DNA from: Candidatus Poribacteria bacterium
GTDB taxonomy: Bacteria; Poribacteria; WGA-4E; GCA-2687025
Direction of reading: 5' to 3'
DNA length: 64,000 nt
NCBI GenBank assembly: GCA_018644665.1
Contig: JABGQA010000094.1
Span: 62,001-126,000, forward strand
Within the stretch, counting starts at the first letter, position 1, and every line of letters begins with the position of its first letter. Under the pieces are notes generated by a model. It saw only the letters and a program-made list of their open reading frames with translations. It had not been told where the DNA came from and ran no database searches. Below are positions 61,538-64,000 of this stretch, piece after piece. A program made the translations under genes and the position numbers.

Positions 61538-63808
61538 ATGGCCCTGCTCGACAGTCTGAACGACGCGCAGCGCGACGCCGTGCTGCACACCGACGGCCCT
61601 CTCCTGCTGCTCGCCGGCGCCGGCAGTGGCAAGACGCGCGCCCTGATGTATCGCATCGCGCATCTCATCCAGGACCAGGGAGTCGACGCGCGCTCCATCC
61701 TCGCCGTTACCTTCACGAACAAGGCCGCTGAAGAGATGAAGGGGCGTCTCGAGCAGATCGTCGGCCCCCGCAGCCGGGACATCTGGGCCCGGACGTTCCA
61801 TGCAACGTGCGCTCAGCTCCTGCGTTGGGACATTGAGGCCCTCGGCGGCTACACGCGGGGGTTCACCATCTTCGACTCGTCGGACCAGGTCGCCCTGATG
61901 AAGCGCGTGCTCCTCGACCTCAACATCGGCGAGCAGAAGCTCGATGCCCGGAGCGTCTTGTCGGCAGTAGGCCGCGCCAAGAACGAACTCATGGGGCCGC
62001 AGCAACACTCCAACGCGGCGACGAACTATTACGAGGAGCAGGTAGGCAAGATCTATGACGCCTACCAGAAGCGGCTCGTGGACCACAATGCGCTTGATTT
62101 CGACGACCTGATAGTCCTGACCGTGCGCCTATTCGAGGAGCATCCGGCCATCCTCGAGAAGTACCAGGACCGCTGGCGGTACGTACACGTGGACGAGTAC
62201 CAGGACACCAACCACAGCCAGTACACGCTGACCCGAATGCTTGCGGCGAAACGGAGCAACATCTGCGTCGTCGGGGATGACGACCAGAGCATCTACTCCT
62301 GGCGTGGCGCGGACATCCGCAACATCCTCGACTTCGAGCGGGACTACCCCAAGACGACGGTTATCCATCTCGATCAGAACTACCGGTGCACGCAGAACAT
62401 CCTGGCGGCCGCGCAGGAGGTGGTGCGCTTCAACCGGCGTCGGCGTCCCAAGCAGCTGTTCACCCAGAACAGTGAGGGGTCGCTAATCCGGTACTTCGAG
62501 GCGTTCGACGAACGCACCGAGGCGGACTTCGTCGCAGAGCAGATCGCGACAGCGCACGAGAACGACGGTACCGCGTATGGCCGGCACGCGGTGTTCTATC
62601 GCATAAACGCGCAGTCACGGAACTTCGAAGAGTCATTGCGCCACCGGAACATCCCCTACCAGATCATCGGGAGTGTGCGGTTCTACGAACGCGCCGAGGT
62701 GAAGGACATCCTCGCCTACCTGCGGGTGCTCGTTAACCCTCGCGATGAACTGAGCCTCCTACGCGTGATCAACACCCCTGCGCGCGGCATTGGGAAGACG
62801 ACGCTCGAGCGACTGCGCGCGTACGCGACCGACAACCGGTTGAGCGTCCTGGACGCGATCGCCCAGGTTGATGACATCGGGGCGCTGGGGACGGCCCCTA
62901 AGCGCAACCTCGGGAAGTTCCACGCGCTCCTGCAGAGCATCGACATCGCCAAGCCCGTCAGTGAGGTCGTGGAGGATCTGCTGGAGAGGACGGGCTACCT
63001 CAAGGGACTTCGCGAGCGCGGACGCGTCGAGGACGACGCCCGCCTCGAGAACCTCGCCGAACTCGTGACAGCAACGGCTGAGTACCAGTCGCGCGCGGAG
63101 AATCCTACAGCGTCTGGATACCTCGAGTCCGTCACCCTGGCGAGCGATCTGGACTCGCTCGTTGACGCGTCCGAGATGGTCACGCTCATGACTCTCCACA
63201 GCGCCAAGGGCTTGGAGTTCCCGGTCGTGTTCCTGACCGGCATGGAGGAGGGGCTGTTCCCGCACCAGCGCGCGCTCGCCAAGGAGTTGGAGCTAGAAGA
63301 GGAGCGTCGCCTCTGCTATGTCGGTATGACGCGCGCAATGAGCGATCTGTACCTCACCCGCGCGCGGGTCCGGCGCATCCACGGTTACGCGCAAGAGACG
63401 CTGAGGTCGCGGTTCCTCGACGAAGTGCCGCAGCACCTCGTCGAGGAGTTGGACTCATGGGGCGCCCAGGAGTCGTACGGTTCGCGCAGCACAGCGTGGA
63501 ACAAGGGCGGGTTCTCGCGGCTGGAGAAGGCGGCGCCAAAATCGGCCGCGCCTACTCGCAGACGGAGCCGCCCCGCGGATCCGAAACCGCGGCCCAAGTC
63601 CGTGTCCACGTTCGACGCGAGCCCGCAGACCGACGGGGAGATGGGCTTCCTACGGGTCAGCGCGCGCGTCGCCCATGCGTCGTTCGGCAAAGGTGAGGTG
63701 ATGAGCGTCGAGGGCGCGGGCGATAACATGCGGGTGACGGTGAAGTTCGACGACGCCGGCCCGAAGTCGCTACTGGTGGCGTTCGCCAAGCTGGAGCCGG
63801 TCGGCTAG
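61538..63808 (+). CDS. pcrA: ATP-dependent 3'-5' DNA helicase, UvrD/PcrA type
   Basis: 756 aa, full length. Q-motif LNDAQRDAV, Walker A AGAGSGKT (26-33), VDEYQDTNHSQY (Walker B), GDDDQSIYSWRGADI, LDQNYRCTQNI, and TLHSAKGLEFPVVFLTGMEE are all present. The tail ends in the PcrA Tudor-like domain (VAHASFGKGEVMSV). It unwinds DNA in repair and replication. The 141-nt gap upstream holds no clear promoter, only a weak TGTGATAAC at 61480-61488. Confidence 0.95.
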   Translation: MALLDSLNDAQRDAVLHTDGPLLLLAGAGSGKTRALMYRIAHLIQDQGVDARSILAVTFTNKAAEEMKGRLEQIVGPRSRDIWARTFHATCAQLLRWDIEALGGYTRGFTIFDSSDQVALMKRVLLDLNIGEQKLDARSVLSAVGRAKNELMGPQQHSNAATNYYEEQVGKIYDAYQKRLVDHNALDFDDLIVLTVRLFEEHPAILEKYQDRWRYVHVDEYQDTNHSQYTLTRMLAAKRSNICVVGDDDQSIYSWRGADIRNILDFERDYPKTTVIHLDQNYRCTQNILAAAQEVVRFNRRRRPKQLFTQNSEGSLIRYFEAFDERTEADFVAEQIATAHENDGTAYGRHAVFYRINAQSRNFEESLRHRNIPYQIIGSVRFYERAEVKDILAYLRVLVNPRDELSLLRVINTPARGIGKTTLERLRAYATDNRLSVLDAIAQVDDIGALGTAPKRNLGKFHALLQSIDIAKPVSEVVEDLLERTGYLKGLRERGRVEDDARLENLAELVTATAEYQSRAENPTASGYLESVTLASDLDSLVDASEMVTLMTLHSAKGLEFPVVFLTGMEEGLFPHQRALAKELELEEERRLCYVGMTRAMSDLYLTRARVRRIHGYAQETLRSRFLDEVPQHLVEELDSWGAQESYGSRSTAWNKGGFSRLEKAAPKSAAPTRRRSRPADPKPRPKSVSTFDASPQTDGEMGFLRVSARVAHASFGKGEVMSVEGAGDNMRVTVKFDDAGPKSLLVAFAKLEPVG

Positions 63809-63820
63809 GGTCGCCGGGAA

Positions 63821-63845
63821 GAGCACGGCGTCCGTACGCCGGCTC
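63821..63845 (+). terminator. Possible terminator after pcrA
   Basis: GAGC (63821-63824) pairs with GCTC (63842-63845), and 63826-63831 with 63836-63841, closing a CCGT loop with one bulge. No T-tract follows. Confidence 0.4.
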
Positions 63846-63946
63846 CTCAGATGGTTGCGAGCGGGCCGCATGCGCGACGCGTTCCAAACTCCGCCTGAAT
63901 GATGCTATCGTTATAGCGGCTTATCCACCCGGGAGCGACTCAGCGT

Positions 63947-64000
63947 ATGGCAACGCTACGCCAGATACGCCGCCGGATACGCGGGATTCAGAACATCCGG
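63947..64000 (+). CDS. atpG: ATP synthase gamma subunit, 5' fragment
   Basis: Eighteen codons run to the window edge, reading MATLRQIRRRIRGIQNIR. That is the typical opening of F1 gamma (an IRRRI helix before the conserved T-AM motif). GGGAG lies about 11 nt before the ATG. Gamma is the central rotor shaft of F1. The upstream neighbour is pcrA rather than atpA. Confidence 0.8.
   Translation, partial: MATLRQIRRRIRGIQNIR

Noticed and set aside
1..64000. CRISPR arrays, insertion sequences, prophage or integron parts
   Set aside because: No spaced identical repeats, transposase, integrase or terminal inverted repeats were seen on reading.

Overview
The window is about 65% GC bacterial chromosome with no mobile elements, CRISPR array or rRNA. 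Several traits point to a Poribacteria-like, FCB/PVC-grade heterotroph: the C-terminal NYPNPFNPET...VASGVYVYEIKAG module of the first protein, many small lipoproteins, several AP-endonuclease-2-type sugar isomerases, a phytanoyl-CoA dioxygenase, a CehA/McbA-type metallohydrolase, a ThuA-like protein and an L-rhamnonate-dehydratase-type enolase. The lineage is inferred from this gene content; no 16S gene or other marker is in the window.

Layout. (1) 673-19872: a giant secreted protein of about 6,400 aa with about 47 tandem Calx-beta repeats and a FlgD-like C-terminal module, closed by a strong terminator. (2) 20239-23133: a secreted M16 zinc protease. (3) 23308-25273: a four-gene envelope-stress-type operon behind a perfect consensus sigma70 promoter (DUF2089 zinc-ribbon/HTH regulator, small helical protein, YvlB/DUF4097 protein, small membrane protein). 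Its first three products share the same short bihelical module. (4) 25521-27369, minus strand: an OmpA-domain lipoprotein and a sugar isomerase. (5) 27472-32625: a translationally coupled operon (TPR protein, NAD epimerase, GH-like lipoprotein, beta-propeller lipoprotein). (6) tRNA-Thr(CGU) and tRNA-Phe(GAA). (7) 33074-39004: lipoprotein, DUF3500 protein, phytanoyl-CoA dioxygenase, HSL-type esterase and CehA-like metallohydrolase.

(8) 51164 back to 39059, minus strand: a long, tightly packed run of K+ channel, isomerase, ribE, ribBA, ribH, large TPR protein, isomerase, lipoprotein, LolB-like lipoprotein, ispE and ThuA-like protein. It joins riboflavin and MEP-isoprenoid biosynthesis with envelope functions. 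(9) 51376-51717: a DUF971 protein. (10) 53018-51779: two paralogous carbohydrate-binding-type secreted proteins. (11) 56203-53162: cytochrome c, HtrA protease and an FGE-fold lipoprotein. (12) A beta-rich envelope protein with no clear start codon, then rnpB (RNase P RNA) on the minus strand. (13) 58031-61396: L-rhamnonate-dehydratase-like enolase and a phospholipid cassette (HAD-IB phosphatase, CDP-alcohol phosphatidyltransferase, PAP2). (14) 61538-63808: PcrA/UvrD helicase, then the first codons of atpG at the window edge.

Genes overlap extensively. ATGA, GTGA and TTGA stop-start junctions recur, and TTG starts seem to be used several times. Most extracytoplasmic products carry a lipobox or Sec signal, so the window is rich in envelope and secreted functions.
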